Shown piece by piece: positions 18,919-27,546 of a stretch of 64,000 bases of DNA. Under the pieces are notes generated by a model. It did no database searches and had not been told where the DNA came from. It worked only from the letters and a program-made list of their open reading frames with translations. Made by a program: the position numbers and the translations under genes. Source of the DNA: Ancylomarina sp. DW003 (GTDB taxonomy: Bacteria > Bacteroidota > Bacteroidia > Bacteroidales > Marinifilaceae); assembly GCF_029029505.1 (NCBI RefSeq), contig NZ_JAKJSD010000001.1, positions 186,001-250,000 of the forward strand, given 5' to 3'. Within the stretch, counting starts at the first letter, position 1, and each line of letters opens with the position of its first letter.

Positions 18919-18956
18919 AAAAAAGCCGAATAGAATTTAATCCTATTCGGCTCTTT
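18919..18956. terminator. bidirectional terminator between hydrolase and lipoprotein genes
   Basis: AGCCGAATAG pairs with CTATTCGGCT, flanked by A-rich sequence on the left and CTTT on the right, so it can serve both convergent genes. Confidence 0.8.
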
Positions 18957-18980
18957 AAATTCATCTATTTTTAATCACTA

Positions 18981-20081
18981 TTACCAAGTAATCTTAGATG
19001 TAAAAACTGTTTTTGCTTGTATATTATATGATCTATTTAAAGAATTAATAGGATCTATTCCTTCTTCATATTGAATTCCTGTAATTCGAATAAAATAATT
19101 CTCTCCAATATCCATTTTATTTATATCCAGAGGAATTATAGCACCAATAGACTGAGATATTTCAAGAGTCTTCATCTCACCAGAAGTAGCTGGCTGCAAA
19201 TTACTTCTAAACAAAGGCAGTTTCGTATTTGATATAGAAGATAATATCTCTACATTGTATCGAACATCATCCTTAGCAATAGCTTTCCATTGAACTGTCA
19301 CCGTTGGTGAACCTGGTGACTTCGAGATTTGTATCTTAGTATTATCAAGACTTTCCAGTCTGTCCACATACAAATCTTCATCAAGTTTAAATTTCTCATT
19401 CGCTTTCGTCTTTAAATAAAAACGAATTTTTTGTGCTCCCCAAAAATCATCATAATAACGATTCAAGCCATCATCCGACAGGACAAAAATCTTTTTATTA
19501 ATATAATTTACTGATTCAATCAACTCTTCTTGTTTACTAGAGCTTTGCATTGCCACGACTTCTTCAATATCTGAGCCAGTCACCTCATAATCCACTCTAT
19601 AGTCAGCTTTAAAAACATTATCAACCAAACGTAAATCACTTACAATATATGCATCAGCTGTTACATCACCTAAACCTTCAATAGTTGTTCTAAATTCTCT
19701 TCTCCCAGCACTACTATTTAATTTTAAAAAACCTGTTGTTGAACCCGATTGAATAAACCATTTTTGTGTTATCGAGTTATCAACAATTTCAAGAACATCA
19801 TCAATCAAACTCCAGGTACCAACATTTTCATCTCTTTTTCCACTATACTGCTGACGCTTTAACATGCCACCACTTTCAAATCGATAGGCAATTACTGCAT
19901 CTTCATTGTCGTAATCTTTAGATAAGTATGGATTTGAATACCATAATTTATTTACCAAATCCTTCTGTTCAAATTCAATTTCCTTATCTCCTCCTCCACT
20001 ACTTCCTCCGCATGAAGTCAAAACAATAGAAAATGCTGCTACAGCACAAATCCCTAAATCTTTAAGTCCTATTTTTTTCAT
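18981..20081 (-). CDS. orphan lipoprotein, function unknown
   Basis: This 366-residue protein has a lipoprotein signal (lipobox LTSC, cysteine about residue 24) followed by a GGSSGGGDKE linker, the kind of flexible start seen in envelope lipoproteins. Residues about 35-120 (WYSNPYLSKDYD.., AYRFESGGMLKRQQYSGK, VGTWSLIDDVLEI) read like a lipocalin-type beta-barrel of the sort found in many Bacteroidota lipoproteins. The rest is beta-rich, with a possible fibronectin-like segment (SPGSPTVTVQWKAIAKDDVRYNVEI). No family is assigned. It is monocistronic between two convergent or unrelated genes. Confidence 0.72.
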   Translation of the reverse strand: MKKIGLKDLGICAVAAFSIVLTSCGGSSGGGDKEIEFEQKDLVNKLWYSNPYLSKDYDNEDAVIAYRFESGGMLKRQQYSGKRDENVGTWSLIDDVLEIVDNSITQKWFIQSGSTTGFLKLNSSAGRREFRTTIEGLGDVTADAYIVSDLRLVDNVFKADYRVDYEVTGSDIEEVVAMQSSSKQEELIESVNYINKKIFVLSDDGLNRYYDDFWGAQKIRFYLKTKANEKFKLDEDLYVDRLESLDNTKIQISKSPGSPTVTVQWKAIAKDDVRYNVEILSSISNTKLPLFRSNLQPATSGEMKTLEISQSIGAIIPLDINKMDIGENYFIRITGIQYEEGIDPINSLNRSYNIQAKTVFTSKITW

Positions 20082-20175
20082 CCTTTTATCTATATTTTAG
20101 CTTTTAAACCAAGATCTATAATTACATATTATTTTAAACACGAAACTAAGCAATTTATTGCACAGAATTGTGACA

Positions 20176-20898
20176 CTAGTTTGAAACCCTTTCGAAATTC
20201 TCCTCAGATATCAGTTCTTCACCTTTATATCTCAGAAATAATTGAGCTGTAGCCAATATATCTTTTTCACAATATATGGCAATTCGTTCCAAATCATTCT
20301 CCTCCCAATAAACCTGACCTACCATCGATCCGTCAATATCATCTTTAGGTGTAGGAATATTAAAAATTTCGCACAAAAGTGCCAATGAAGTATAATGCTT
20401 ATAATCACCAAATTTCCACAGCTCCATGGTATCGACAAACTTAATCTCCCATGGCTTTTTCCCTGCAATATCAAGTGCCTTAGGTAATTTCAAGCCATTA
20501 ATCAACATCCTCCGGGCAATATATGGGAAATCGAATTCTTTTCCGTTATGAGCACACAAATTTTTGCTTGGCTTGATACAAAAACGATCTAGCATTTCGC
20601 CAAATTCAGCCAACAGTTTTTTTTCATCGTCACCATAATATGATTTAACCATGAAATGCTTTTCATTTTCTTTTCTAACAATGACTCCCGTTGAGATACA
20701 AACAACTTTTCCGAACTCAGAGTAAATACCCGCTCTGGCATACACGTCAGATGCAGATTGATCATCCGATCTAAAATAATTTGATTTCTTCTCCCACAAA
20801 TCTTGCAATTTAGGATTGACCTTTTCGAAACTTGCTTCGCCAGAAACCGTTTCAATATCAATAAAAAGCAAGTCTTCAATCTTAATATCATCAAGCAT
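20176..20898 (-). CDS. PolB-like 3'-5' exonuclease (DnaQ/RNase H fold)
   Basis: This is a predicted DEDD-type nuclease of 240 residues. It has LLFIDIETVS (first Asp/Glu pair), LCAHNGKEFDFPYIARRM (second Asp) and a late YCEKDILATAQLF with the final Asp, the arrangement of the exonuclease domain of family-B DNA polymerases. It has no polymerase domain. The ATG at 20898 is used because the longer frame begins with TTG. A housekeeping DNA or RNA trimming role is likely but unproven. Confidence 0.82.
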   Translation of the reverse strand: MLDDIKIEDLLFIDIETVSGEASFEKVNPKLQDLWEKKSNYFRSDDQSASDVYARAGIYSEFGKVVCISTGVIVRKENEKHFMVKSYYGDDEKKLLAEFGEMLDRFCIKPSKNLCAHNGKEFDFPYIARRMLINGLKLPKALDIAGKKPWEIKFVDTMELWKFGDYKHYTSLALLCEIFNIPTPKDDIDGSMVGQVYWEENDLERIAIYCEKDILATAQLFLRYKGEELISEENFERVSN

Positions 20899-20934
20899 AA
20901 CTAACAACTTATCATAAATGAGATTTAAAACTAT

Positions 20935-20966
20935 AAAAAAAGGAGATCATTACAAAACCTCCTCTT
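20935..20966 (-). terminator. weak terminator after udk
   Basis: On the minus strand AGGAG and CTCCT form a short stem with a 13-nt loop followed by seven T. Confidence 0.45.
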
Positions 20967-20991
20967 AAACAATATTTTATTGTATGAATAC

Positions 20992-21609
20992 CTAAACACT
21001 CACTTTCAAATTCTTTTGAATAAACTGGGTAAGAATATCAATTGCAACATGGTTGTTTCCACCTTGTGGTACAATAATGTCAGCATAACGTTTTGTTGGC
21101 TCGATAAACTGCAAATGCATAGGTTTAAGCGTCTCTTCGTAACGGGCTAAAACTTTATCTACTGATCGACCACGTTCAACAATATCGCGCTTAATTACAC
21201 GATTCAATCTATCATCTGCATCACAATCAACAAACACTTTAATATCCATTAAATCTCGCAACTCAGGCTGCGTCAGAGCTAAAATACCTTCGATTATAAC
21301 CACTTCGGTTGGCTGAACTGAAATTGTTTCGTCAGAGCGTGTACAAGTTAAATAAGAATAAATAGGTTGGTCTATTGCCAAACCCGATTTCAGCTGCTGC
21401 AAATGTTCTCTTAACAGTTCAAATTCTATAGAGTTAGGATGATCAAAATTTATTTCCTGTCGCTTTTCAAGTGGCAAATGGCTACTATCTCGGTAATAGG
21501 AATCTTGTGGTAATACAGCAACTTCGCCCTTAGGCAAACGCTCAATTATCTTTCTCACAACGGTTGTTTTTCCCGAACCTGTACCTCCAGCTATTCCAAT
21601 TATTAACAT
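20992..21609 (-). CDS. udk: uridine kinase
   Basis: Udk phosphorylates uridine and cytidine with a nucleoside triphosphate for pyrimidine salvage. The 205-residue protein has the P-loop GIAGGTGSGKTT (residues 5-16), LPQDSYYRD, FDHPNSIEFELL, a GILAL switch and VDCDADDRLNRVIKRDI. Length and motifs are normal. It has an exact -7 box 52 bases upstream. Confidence 0.95.
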   Translation of the reverse strand: MLIIGIAGGTGSGKTTVVRKIIERLPKGEVAVLPQDSYYRDSSHLPLEKRQEINFDHPNSIEFELLREHLQQLKSGLAIDQPIYSYLTCTRSDETISVQPTEVVIIEGILALTQPELRDLMDIKVFVDCDADDRLNRVIKRDIVERGRSVDKVLARYEETLKPMHLQFIEPTKRYADIIVPQGGNNHVAIDILTQFIQKNLKVSV

Positions 21610-21660
21610 GTGAAATGGTATTTAAATCAAATATTATAAATTTGCATTGTTTTTGCGTTG

Positions 21661-21668
21661 CAAAGATA
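21661..21668 (-). promoter_or_regulatory. -7 box (TATCTTTG) for udk
   Basis: An exact TAnnTTTG match on the minus strand, 52 bases before the ATG; no clear -33 box. Confidence 0.45.
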
Positions 21669-21798
21669 CAAATTTTATACTGAGTTTTTTAGTTCAATAG
21701 ATTGATATAAATAGGTAGCATATCAATATTACGTTACATTCACAACTCAGTAAATTTAAATACAGTTTGCTTAGGCAATATATTCCAAAATAGTTTCT

Positions 21799-22779
21799 AT
21801 GAGCTTATATCCATTAAAATTCACTGCTATTCCCAAAGAAAAAATTTGGGGAGGGAATAAATTAAATACAATTCTTAATAAAGAATTTGATCCTAATATT
21901 AAAACCGGTGAGAGCTGGGAAATTTCAGGATTGGAAGGTGATCTTTCGGTTGTAAAAAATGGTTTCCTTGAAGGAAATGATTTGGAAGAGTTAATCGAAG
22001 TATATATGGGTGAATTGGTTGGAGACAAAATTTACGATCAATTTGGAATCGAATTCCCTCTACTTATCAAATATCTTGATGCCAATGATGATTTATCGGT
22101 TCAAGTTCATCCTGATAATGAGTTCGCTTTAGAAAAACACAAAGCTTATGGCAAAACAGAAATGTGGTATGTCATCGACGCTGAAAAAGATGCAGAACTT
22201 ATGGTTGGTTTTAATCGACCGCTGGATAAAAATATATTTCTCGATTCAATTCAGAATGGTAATTTATCAGAGCTGATAAATAGAGAGAAAGTTGATGCTG
22301 ATTGTTGCTATTTTCTTCCTGCTGGTAGAGTACATGCAATTGGTAAAGGTGTTCTATTAGCAGAAATTCAGCAAACATCTGATATTACCTATCGTATTCA
22401 CGATTGGGATAGAAAAGATTCTGAAGGAAATGGAAGAGAACTTCACCTCGATTTAGCCAAGGAAGTGTTGGATTATACCTACGAAAAAAAGCACAATACT
22501 GATTTTGAACGTAAATTAAATGAATCTTCCGAACTAGTAAAATGTCCTTTTTTCACAACGAATCTTTTAGAATTTAATAAACCAATTGAGAACGATTATT
22601 TTAACCTCGATTCTTTCGTCATTTATATGTGTCTTGACGGAGACTGTGAGATTCAAATTGAGAGCGAAGAATCTGTTCAATTAAGCAAAGGTGAAACCGT
22701 TTTGATACCGGCAAGTTTGAACAGCTTAACTTTAACTCCTAAACAAAATACAAAATTACTCGAAGTTTTTATTCAATAG
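21799..22779 (+). CDS. manA: class I mannose-6-phosphate isomerase
   Basis: ManA interconverts mannose 6-phosphate and fructose 6-phosphate, linking glycolysis to GDP-mannose. The 326-residue cupin protein shows the zinc and active-site segments PLLIKYLDANDDLSVQVHPDNE, YGKTEMWYVI and FLPAGRVHAIGKGVLLAEIQQ, which carry the Gln, His, Glu and His ligands. It is of the short Bacillus/Bacteroidota type. Divergent from udk. Confidence 0.94.
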   Translation: MSLYPLKFTAIPKEKIWGGNKLNTILNKEFDPNIKTGESWEISGLEGDLSVVKNGFLEGNDLEELIEVYMGELVGDKIYDQFGIEFPLLIKYLDANDDLSVQVHPDNEFALEKHKAYGKTEMWYVIDAEKDAELMVGFNRPLDKNIFLDSIQNGNLSELINREKVDADCCYFLPAGRVHAIGKGVLLAEIQQTSDITYRIHDWDRKDSEGNGRELHLDLAKEVLDYTYEKKHNTDFERKLNESSELVKCPFFTTNLLEFNKPIENDYFNLDSFVIYMCLDGDCEIQIESEESVQLSKGETVLIPASLNSLTLTPKQNTKLLEVFIQ

Positions 22780-22883
22780 TTTAAAATCTGGTTTCTATAG
22801 GATAAAAATTGATTCTCTTCATTAAAATGAAAGAGTCAATCAATAATATGGCAATCAATATTTCGATTAAACTAGTTTCTGAT

Positions 22884-22891
22884 TAACTTTG
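22884..22891 (+). promoter_or_regulatory. -7 box (TAACTTTG) for engB
   Basis: An exact TAnnTTTG match 20 bases before the ATG, with TTTC at the -33 place. Confidence 0.42.
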
Positions 22892-22911
22892 CCGAGCAAA
22901 AAATAGAAAAC

Positions 22912-23517
22912 ATGAAGGTCAATACAGCCGAATTTATTATTTCGAACAGCGATGTAAAAAAATGTCCCAAGGCAAACATGCCTGAGTACGCTTTTATCGG
23001 ACGTTCGAATGTTGGGAAATCATCACTGATCAATATGCTAACGAACCATAAAAGCTTAGCTAAAATTTCAGGGAAACCTGGGAAGACCCAACTAATTAAT
23101 CATTTCTTAATCAACAAGGAGTGGTATTTGGTCGACCTTCCCGGATATGGTTACGCTAAAGTTTCTAAAAACCTTAAAAGCGGTTTTAGCAAAATCATTT
23201 ATAGCTATATCGAGAATCGTGAAAATCTTGTTAATCTTTTTGTTTTGGTTGATTCTCGTCATGATGCTCAGCAAATTGATTTGAATTTTATGGAATGGTT
23301 AAATATGAATGGGATTCCTTTTTCAATCATCTTTACAAAAGCAGATAAACTAACAAAAAAACGTTTAACTGATAATATAGATTCATATAAAAAGCAGATG
23401 CTGGTAAGATGGGAAGAAATGCCCCCTTATTTTATTAGTTCCTCTTCATCTAAAATGGGACAAGAAGAAATTCTAAATTTTATTCTAGAAACAAATAAGC
23501 TTGTCAGCTTCAAATAA
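22912..23517 (+). CDS. engB: ribosome-biogenesis GTPase YihA/YsxC/EngB
   Basis: EngB is an essential GTPase that helps assemble the 50S subunit. The 201-residue protein has the G1 motif [11 protein letters not shown]3 [10 protein letters not shown]4 TKADK and G5 SSSS, in normal order and length. A terminator follows, so it is monocistronic. Confidence 0.95.
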   Translation: MKVNTAEFIISNSDVKKCPKANMPEYAFIGRSNVGKSSLINMLTNHKSLAKISGKPGKTQLINHFLINKEWYLVDLPGYGYAKVSKNLKSGFSKIIYSYIENRENLVNLFVLVDSRHDAQQIDLNFMEWLNMNGIPFSIIFTKADKLTKKRLTDNIDSYKKQMLVRWEEMPPYFISSSSSKMGQEEILNFILETNKLVSFK

Positions 23518-23527
23518 AATATGACCG

Positions 23528-23556
23528 AAGAAGATTTCCACGAAATCTTCTTTTTT
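23528..23556 (+). terminator. rho-independent terminator after engB
   Basis: GAAGATTTC and GAAATCTTC form a 9-bp perfect stem with a 3-nt loop followed by six T. Confidence 0.85.
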
Positions 23557-23650
23557 GTTTTCTAAACTCCAATCAATTAAGCTATTCAATTACAAGGGAA
23601 CAAATCGAATATTTGCTTTCTTATTTTTATAAAAAACGAGTTTATATTCT

Positions 23651-23658
23651 TAAATTTG
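23651..23658 (+). promoter_or_regulatory. -7 box (TAAATTTG) for prs
   Basis: An exact TAnnTTTG match 96 bases before the prs ATG, implying a leader of about 90 nt. Confidence 0.42.
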
Positions 23659-23753
23659 CACCATCAATATTTAGTGTAGGTTCTAGAATCCAAATATTTC
23701 AATAATTAGTACACTAGAGTCACTTACAACATCAGTAAAAAAACAGCCAACTT

Positions 23754-24686
23754 ATGAATGCCCCAATTAAAATTTTTGCAGGTTCAAAAAGTGAGAAACT
23801 AGCTTCTCAAATTGCCGAAGCTGCCGGACTAGAAGTCGGAAATTCAAGCATCGTTAACTTTAGCGATGGTGAATTCGAAGTTGCTTTCGAGGAAACCGTT
23901 CGTGGATCTCACGTATTTATTGTTCAATCGACTGTTCCTCCTGCTGACAACTTAATGGAACTTTTAATGTTGATTGATGCTGCCAAAAGAGCATCAGCTT
24001 ATAAAGTTTGTGCCGTAATGCCTTATTTCGGGTTTGCTCGTCAGGACAGAAAAGACCGTCCCAGAGTTGCTATCGGGGCAAAACTGGTTGCCAACTTATT
24101 AATGGCTGCAGGTGTAGACCGTGTTATGACAATGGATTTACACGCAGATCAAATTCAAGGTTTCTTTGATGTTCCTGTTGACCACCTTTATGGTTCATCA
24201 GTCCTTTTACCTCATGTAAAAGCTTTGAAGCTTGAAAATCTGGTTATTGCTTCTCCTGATATGGGTGGTAGTAAAAGAGCAAATGCATATGCTAAGTATT
24301 TAAATGCTGGTCTTGCAATTTGTCACAAAAGTAGAGAAAAAGCGAATGTCGTTGGTGAAATGACTGCTATTGGTGATGTTGAAGGAAAGAATGTTGTTAT
24401 TGTTGATGACATGATTGACACAGCTGGTACAATTGCAAAAGCTGCCAACATGCTTAAAGCTAAGGGAGCCCTTAGCGTTAGAGCCATTGCATCTCATGCT
24501 GTCCTTTCAGGTCCGGCTAACGAAAGAATTGAAGAATCAGCACTTGAAGAAGTTCTTTTCACTGATTCTATCCAATTGGATGGTGCTTCAACAAAGATTA
24601 AAACACTGACAATTGCAGACATTTTCGCAAAAACTATCCTTAATGTTTATAATAACGAGTCAATTAGCTCGAACTTTATTATTTAA
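23754..24686 (+). CDS. prs: ribose-phosphate pyrophosphokinase
   Basis: Prs makes PRPP from ribose 5-phosphate and ATP for purine, pyrimidine, His, Trp and NAD synthesis. The 310-residue protein has the class I features FARQDRKDRPR, TMDLHADQIQGFFDVPVDHLYG and the PRPP loop VVIVDDMIDTAGT. It heads the common prs-rplY-pth gene order; rplY follows after 118 bases with its own -7 box. Confidence 0.97.
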   Translation: MNAPIKIFAGSKSEKLASQIAEAAGLEVGNSSIVNFSDGEFEVAFEETVRGSHVFIVQSTVPPADNLMELLMLIDAAKRASAYKVCAVMPYFGFARQDRKDRPRVAIGAKLVANLLMAAGVDRVMTMDLHADQIQGFFDVPVDHLYGSSVLLPHVKALKLENLVIASPDMGGSKRANAYAKYLNAGLAICHKSREKANVVGEMTAIGDVEGKNVVIVDDMIDTAGTIAKAANMLKAKGALSVRAIASHAVLSGPANERIEESALEEVLFTDSIQLDGASTKIKTLTIADIFAKTILNVYNNESISSNFII

Positions 24687-24690
24687 TTGA

Positions 24691-24698
24691 TATATTTG
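24691..24698 (+). promoter_or_regulatory. -7 box (TATATTTG) for rplY
   Basis: An exact TAnnTTTG match right after the prs stop; the implied leader of about 100 nt contains a TTGGTAA (24708-24714) / TTACCAA (24756-24762) pairing. Confidence 0.42.
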
Positions 24699-24804
24699 CG
24701 GCGAATTTTGGTAAAACTATTTATAATCGTGTGATGGGATATAACTTGAGCCTACTTACCAAGGCGATGAAATTTATATTGAGTAGCATAACAAAAAAAG
24801 TACA

Positions 24805-25398
24805 ATGAAAACTTTAGAATTAAAAGGTTCATTAAGAACAGATCTAGGAAAAAAAGCAACTAAAGCTTTGCGTAAAGCAGAATTAGTTCCTTGTGAACTT
24901 TACGGTGCAGGTGAAAACATTCACTTTTCTGTAAACGAAAGAGATCTAAACAAATTACTTTTCACTCCTGAAACTTTCATCGTTAAGTTTGATGTTGAAG
25001 GAAAAGTATTTACTTCAGTAATGAGAGAAGTACAATTTCACTCAGTAACAGACAAGCCACTTCACGTTGATTTCTTCCAGGTAACTGAAGATAAAGCATT
25101 CGAAGTTGAAGTTCCTGTAAAAGTTGAAGGTTTTGCAGTTGGTGTACAGAATGGTGGTAAACTAGCAGTAAATCTTAGAAAACTTAAGGTTAAAGCAATG
25201 ATGAAGGATCTTCCTGAGTCACTTACAATTGACGTAACAAACCTAGGATTAAGTAAGAGTATCCAAGTTGGTGCTTTAGACTTCGAAAACCTGGAGTTAT
25301 TGAATGCAAAGAACGCGGTTGTTGTTCAGGTTAAGCTTACAAGAGCTGCTCGTGCTGCTGCAATGGCAGGTGGCGCAGAAGAAGCTGCTGCAGAGTAA
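24805..25398 (+). CDS. rplY: 50S ribosomal protein L25 (Ctc type)
   Basis: L25 binds 5S rRNA in the large subunit. The 197-residue two-domain form has an N-terminal L25 core (LKGSLRTDLGKKATKALRKAE.., HSVTDKPLHVDFFQV) and a C-terminal Ctc beta domain ending in an Ala/Glu-rich tail (GGAEEAAAE). A strong terminator follows, splitting it from pth. Confidence 0.96.
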   Translation: MKTLELKGSLRTDLGKKATKALRKAELVPCELYGAGENIHFSVNERDLNKLLFTPETFIVKFDVEGKVFTSVMREVQFHSVTDKPLHVDFFQVTEDKAFEVEVPVKVEGFAVGVQNGGKLAVNLRKLKVKAMMKDLPESLTIDVTNLGLSKSIQVGALDFENLELLNAKNAVVVQVKLTRAARAAAMAGGAEEAAAE

Positions 25399-25442
25399 TC
25401 TTTGTGAGATTGATAAAACAATCTACTTTAATAAAATACAAG

Positions 25443-25475
25443 CTCCCAAGCCTTCATGCTTGGGAGTTTTATTTT
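25443..25475 (+). terminator. rho-independent terminator after rplY
   Basis: CTCCCAAGC pairs with GCTTGGGAG around a 6-nt loop, followed by TTTTATTTT. Confidence 0.88.
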
Positions 25476-25531
25476 AAAAACGAATTTACAATTTCAATTC
25501 TCACATAAAATGAACTTGTAAATCAAGCATA

Positions 25532-25724
25532 ATACCAAATTAACATCAAAACCGATCTTATAAAATATTGATTCGCAAGCTCAAGAGGGCTAAAACCTTA
25601 CTTTTCAGCTATATCTTCGTTAAAAAAGATGCAAGGTAACTCGGTTATCTCTTACTTTTTTGTCTTGATCTAGCTAAAAATTAATCCATTTTATTTGAAG
25701 ATGATTTTGAAATTAAATTGGTAT
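25532..25724. repeat. MITE-like element with terminal inverted repeats
   Basis: The ends at 25532-25566 and 25688-25724 are imperfect inverted repeats of about 35 bases; both begin ATACCAA and share TTAA, TCAAAA, ATCTT and AAAAT blocks at matching positions. Between them is about 120 bases without an open frame. If the element is counted from CCAA to TTGG it is flanked by TA on both sides, like IS630/Tc1-type insertions. No transposase is present, so it would be a non-autonomous element. A single copy is seen in this window. Confidence 0.5.
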
Positions 25725-25784
25725 AAAAGATCAAAAACTATTGATTAAATTGGCCTTTATTCTTCAGCTCAAAATATAAACAAC

Positions 25785-26450
25785 ATGTTTAAGTTTATTA
25801 CAAATTTATTTAGCCGGGAGAAAGTCAATAATTCAGAAAAAAACGCTGATATGAAATATTTAATTGTCGGGCTTGGAAATATTGGACCGGAATATTTTCA
25901 CACTCGCCACAATATTGGGTTCAGAATTTTGGATGCTCTTGCCGAAACGGCAAAAATCGAATTCAAAGATGGACGCTATGGCGCCATTGCTGAATACAAA
26001 TTCAAAGGTCGACAATACATTCTTGTAAAGCCCAGCACCTACATGAATCTTAGTGGAAAAGCTGTAAACTACTGGTTACAAAAAGAGAATATTCCTATTG
26101 AAAATATGATGGTTCTGGTAGACGATTTAGCCCTTCCATTTGGAACACTTCGTTTGCGACCAAAGGGTAGCGATGCAGGACACAACGGTCTTAAACATAT
26201 CAACGAAACATTAGGTCATCAAAATTATACCCGCCTTCGTTTTGGAATTGGAGCTGATTTTAGCAGAGGCAAACAAATTGACTATGTATTAGGCAAATGG
26301 TCAGAAGAAGAGATTGAAAAACTGCCTGAACTGTACAAAATCTGTATTAATATGATTAAGGGTATTAGTACAATTGGCGTTCAGCGTACAATGACGGCTT
26401 ACAATACGAAAAAGGAACCTAAAAAACCTAAAGGCGAATCAGCAGAATAG
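25785..26450 (+). CDS. pth: peptidyl-tRNA hydrolase
   Basis: Pth releases tRNA from stalled peptidyl-tRNA. The family core begins at the second methionine (residue 23, position 25851) with [15 protein letters not shown] and has catalytic His in [10 protein letters not shown], Asn in PSTYMNLSG and Asp in VDDLALPFG, then GHNGLKHI. The first 22 residues ([20 protein letters not shown]) are an extension not found in typical Pth, so translation may instead start at 25851; the upstream ATG is kept because it is in frame and well placed. The C-terminus has a lysine-rich tail. Confidence 0.94.
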   Translation: MFKFITNLFSREKVNNSEKNADMKYLIVGLGNIGPEYFHTRHNIGFRILDALAETAKIEFKDGRYGAIAEYKFKGRQYILVKPSTYMNLSGKAVNYWLQKENIPIENMMVLVDDLALPFGTLRLRPKGSDAGHNGLKHINETLGHQNYTRLRFGIGADFSRGKQIDYVLGKWSEEEIEKLPELYKICINMIKGISTIGVQRTMTAYNTKKEPKKPKGESAE

Positions 26451-26493
26451 GCTTTAAATATATTTCTACTCTTTACAAAATAGATATCATACT

Positions 26494-26874
26494 ATGGACA
26501 ATAAAGTTAGAATTGACAAGTGGATGTGGGCTGTACGTATTTTCAAAACGAGAAGTATGGCAGCTGAAGCCTGTAAAAAAGGGAAAGTTACAATAGGCGG
26601 TGTTACTATAAAACCATCTCGTGAGGTCAGACTAAATGAGGTTATTGATATTAGAGTTCCTCCTATAACACGATCGTATGAAGTTTTAGACATTTCTGGC
26701 AAAAGAATGTCTGCTAAGTTAGCCGTCGATTTTGTAAAAGATGTAACTGCTCAGGATCAACTAGATCTGCTCGATGCTACCAGAACGCGTGGTTTCGAGA
26801 AAAGAGACAGAAGCATTGGCAGACCAACTAAGCACGACAGACGAATGATAGACAAGCTTAAGGGAGTGGATTAA
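26494..26874 (+). CDS. S4-domain RNA-binding protein (Hsp15-like)
   Basis: This 126-residue protein has an S4 domain at residues about 3-65 (VRIDKWMWAVRIFKTRSMAAEACKKG.., VTIKPSREVRLNEVIDIR) and a basic C-terminal tail (EKRDRSIGRPTKHDRRMIDKLK). Hsp15 of Escherichia coli has the same layout and helps rescue 50S subunits carrying nascent chains. It sits 43 bases after pth, which fits a common job in peptidyl-tRNA recovery. Confidence 0.88.
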   Translation: MDNKVRIDKWMWAVRIFKTRSMAAEACKKGKVTIGGVTIKPSREVRLNEVIDIRVPPITRSYEVLDISGKRMSAKLAVDFVKDVTAQDQLDLLDATRTRGFEKRDRSIGRPTKHDRRMIDKLKGVD

Positions 26875-26918
26875 AACGGTTATAATAAACAACTAATAAA
26901 ATATTTAAGACTGAAGAT

Positions 26919-27458
26919 ATGATTATTGCACAAGAAAAAAGAAAAACCAATTTAGCTGAATACATCCTTTATATGTGGCAAGTTGAGGACCTGATCAGAG
27001 CATACAAATTCGATATTGGTTTAATTACAGATGCCGTTCTTCAACATTTTCAACAGCCAGAAGACAAGCAAATTGAAATTAAAGAGTGGTACGAAAATTT
27101 AATTGAAATGATGAAGATTGAGAAGATCGAAGAAAAAGGTCATCTACAAATCATCAAAAATAATATCAACGAATTATTCGACTTTCACATGCACCTTTTG
27201 AATAACAAAAAGGACAGTGCCTATATTGCCTTATTTCAAAAATCTGCAGGCCATATTTCTGAATTCAGAACCAAATCGCAGGCTACAGCCGATAACAATG
27301 ACATAGAACTTTGCCTGACAGCTCTTTATGGTATTTTAATGCTTCGTTTGCAGAAAAAAGAAGTTTCTAAAGATACACTTGCAGCCGTTAGCTCATTTAG
27401 CGAAATGATTGCAACACTTACTGCAAAATATAAAGCTTTCGAAGAAGATAAGGACTAG
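26919..27458 (+). CDS. DUF4924 family protein
   Basis: This 179-residue, all-helical cytoplasmic protein opens with MIIAQEKRKTNLAEYILYMWQ, which I recognise as the start of DUF4924, a Bacteroidota-specific family of unknown function. It has no signal peptide or membrane segment and is rich in Glu and Lys. It lies 44 bases after the S4 gene, so probably in the pth operon. Confidence 0.85.
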   Translation: MIIAQEKRKTNLAEYILYMWQVEDLIRAYKFDIGLITDAVLQHFQQPEDKQIEIKEWYENLIEMMKIEKIEEKGHLQIIKNNINELFDFHMHLLNNKKDSAYIALFQKSAGHISEFRTKSQATADNNDIELCLTALYGILMLRLQKKEVSKDTLAAVSSFSEMIATLTAKYKAFEEDKD

Positions 27459-27460
27459 TC

Positions 27461-27487
27461 AATGTGAGGATGTGAGGATGTGAGGAT
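27461..27487 (+). repeat. 8-bp tandem repeat ATGTGAGG, 3.4 copies
   Basis: Three exact copies of ATGTGAGG plus ATG follow the DUF4924 stop directly. The tract is non-coding and short; copy number may vary between strains. Confidence 0.8.
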
Positions 27488-27546
27488 GAAAAATAAAAAA
27501 CGATGTTTGAGACCTGGTATCTTGAACCCATAATTATTCAACAATA

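Larger units (their letters stand above)
25399..25784 (+). other. intergenic region between rplY and pth
   Basis: This 386-base region has no gene. It holds the rplY terminator and a 193-bp element bounded by imperfect inverted repeats. The last 60 bases before pth show no clear promoter consensus. Confidence 0.6.

Noticed and set aside
20589-20894. A 101-residue frame inside the exonuclease gene
   Set aside because: It is an out-of-frame shadow with unusual composition; the DEDD motifs are all in the other frame.
27461-27487. Repeats that might be a small CRISPR array
   Set aside because: The unit is 8 bases and repeats directly without spacers, so it is a simple tandem repeat; no cas genes are near.
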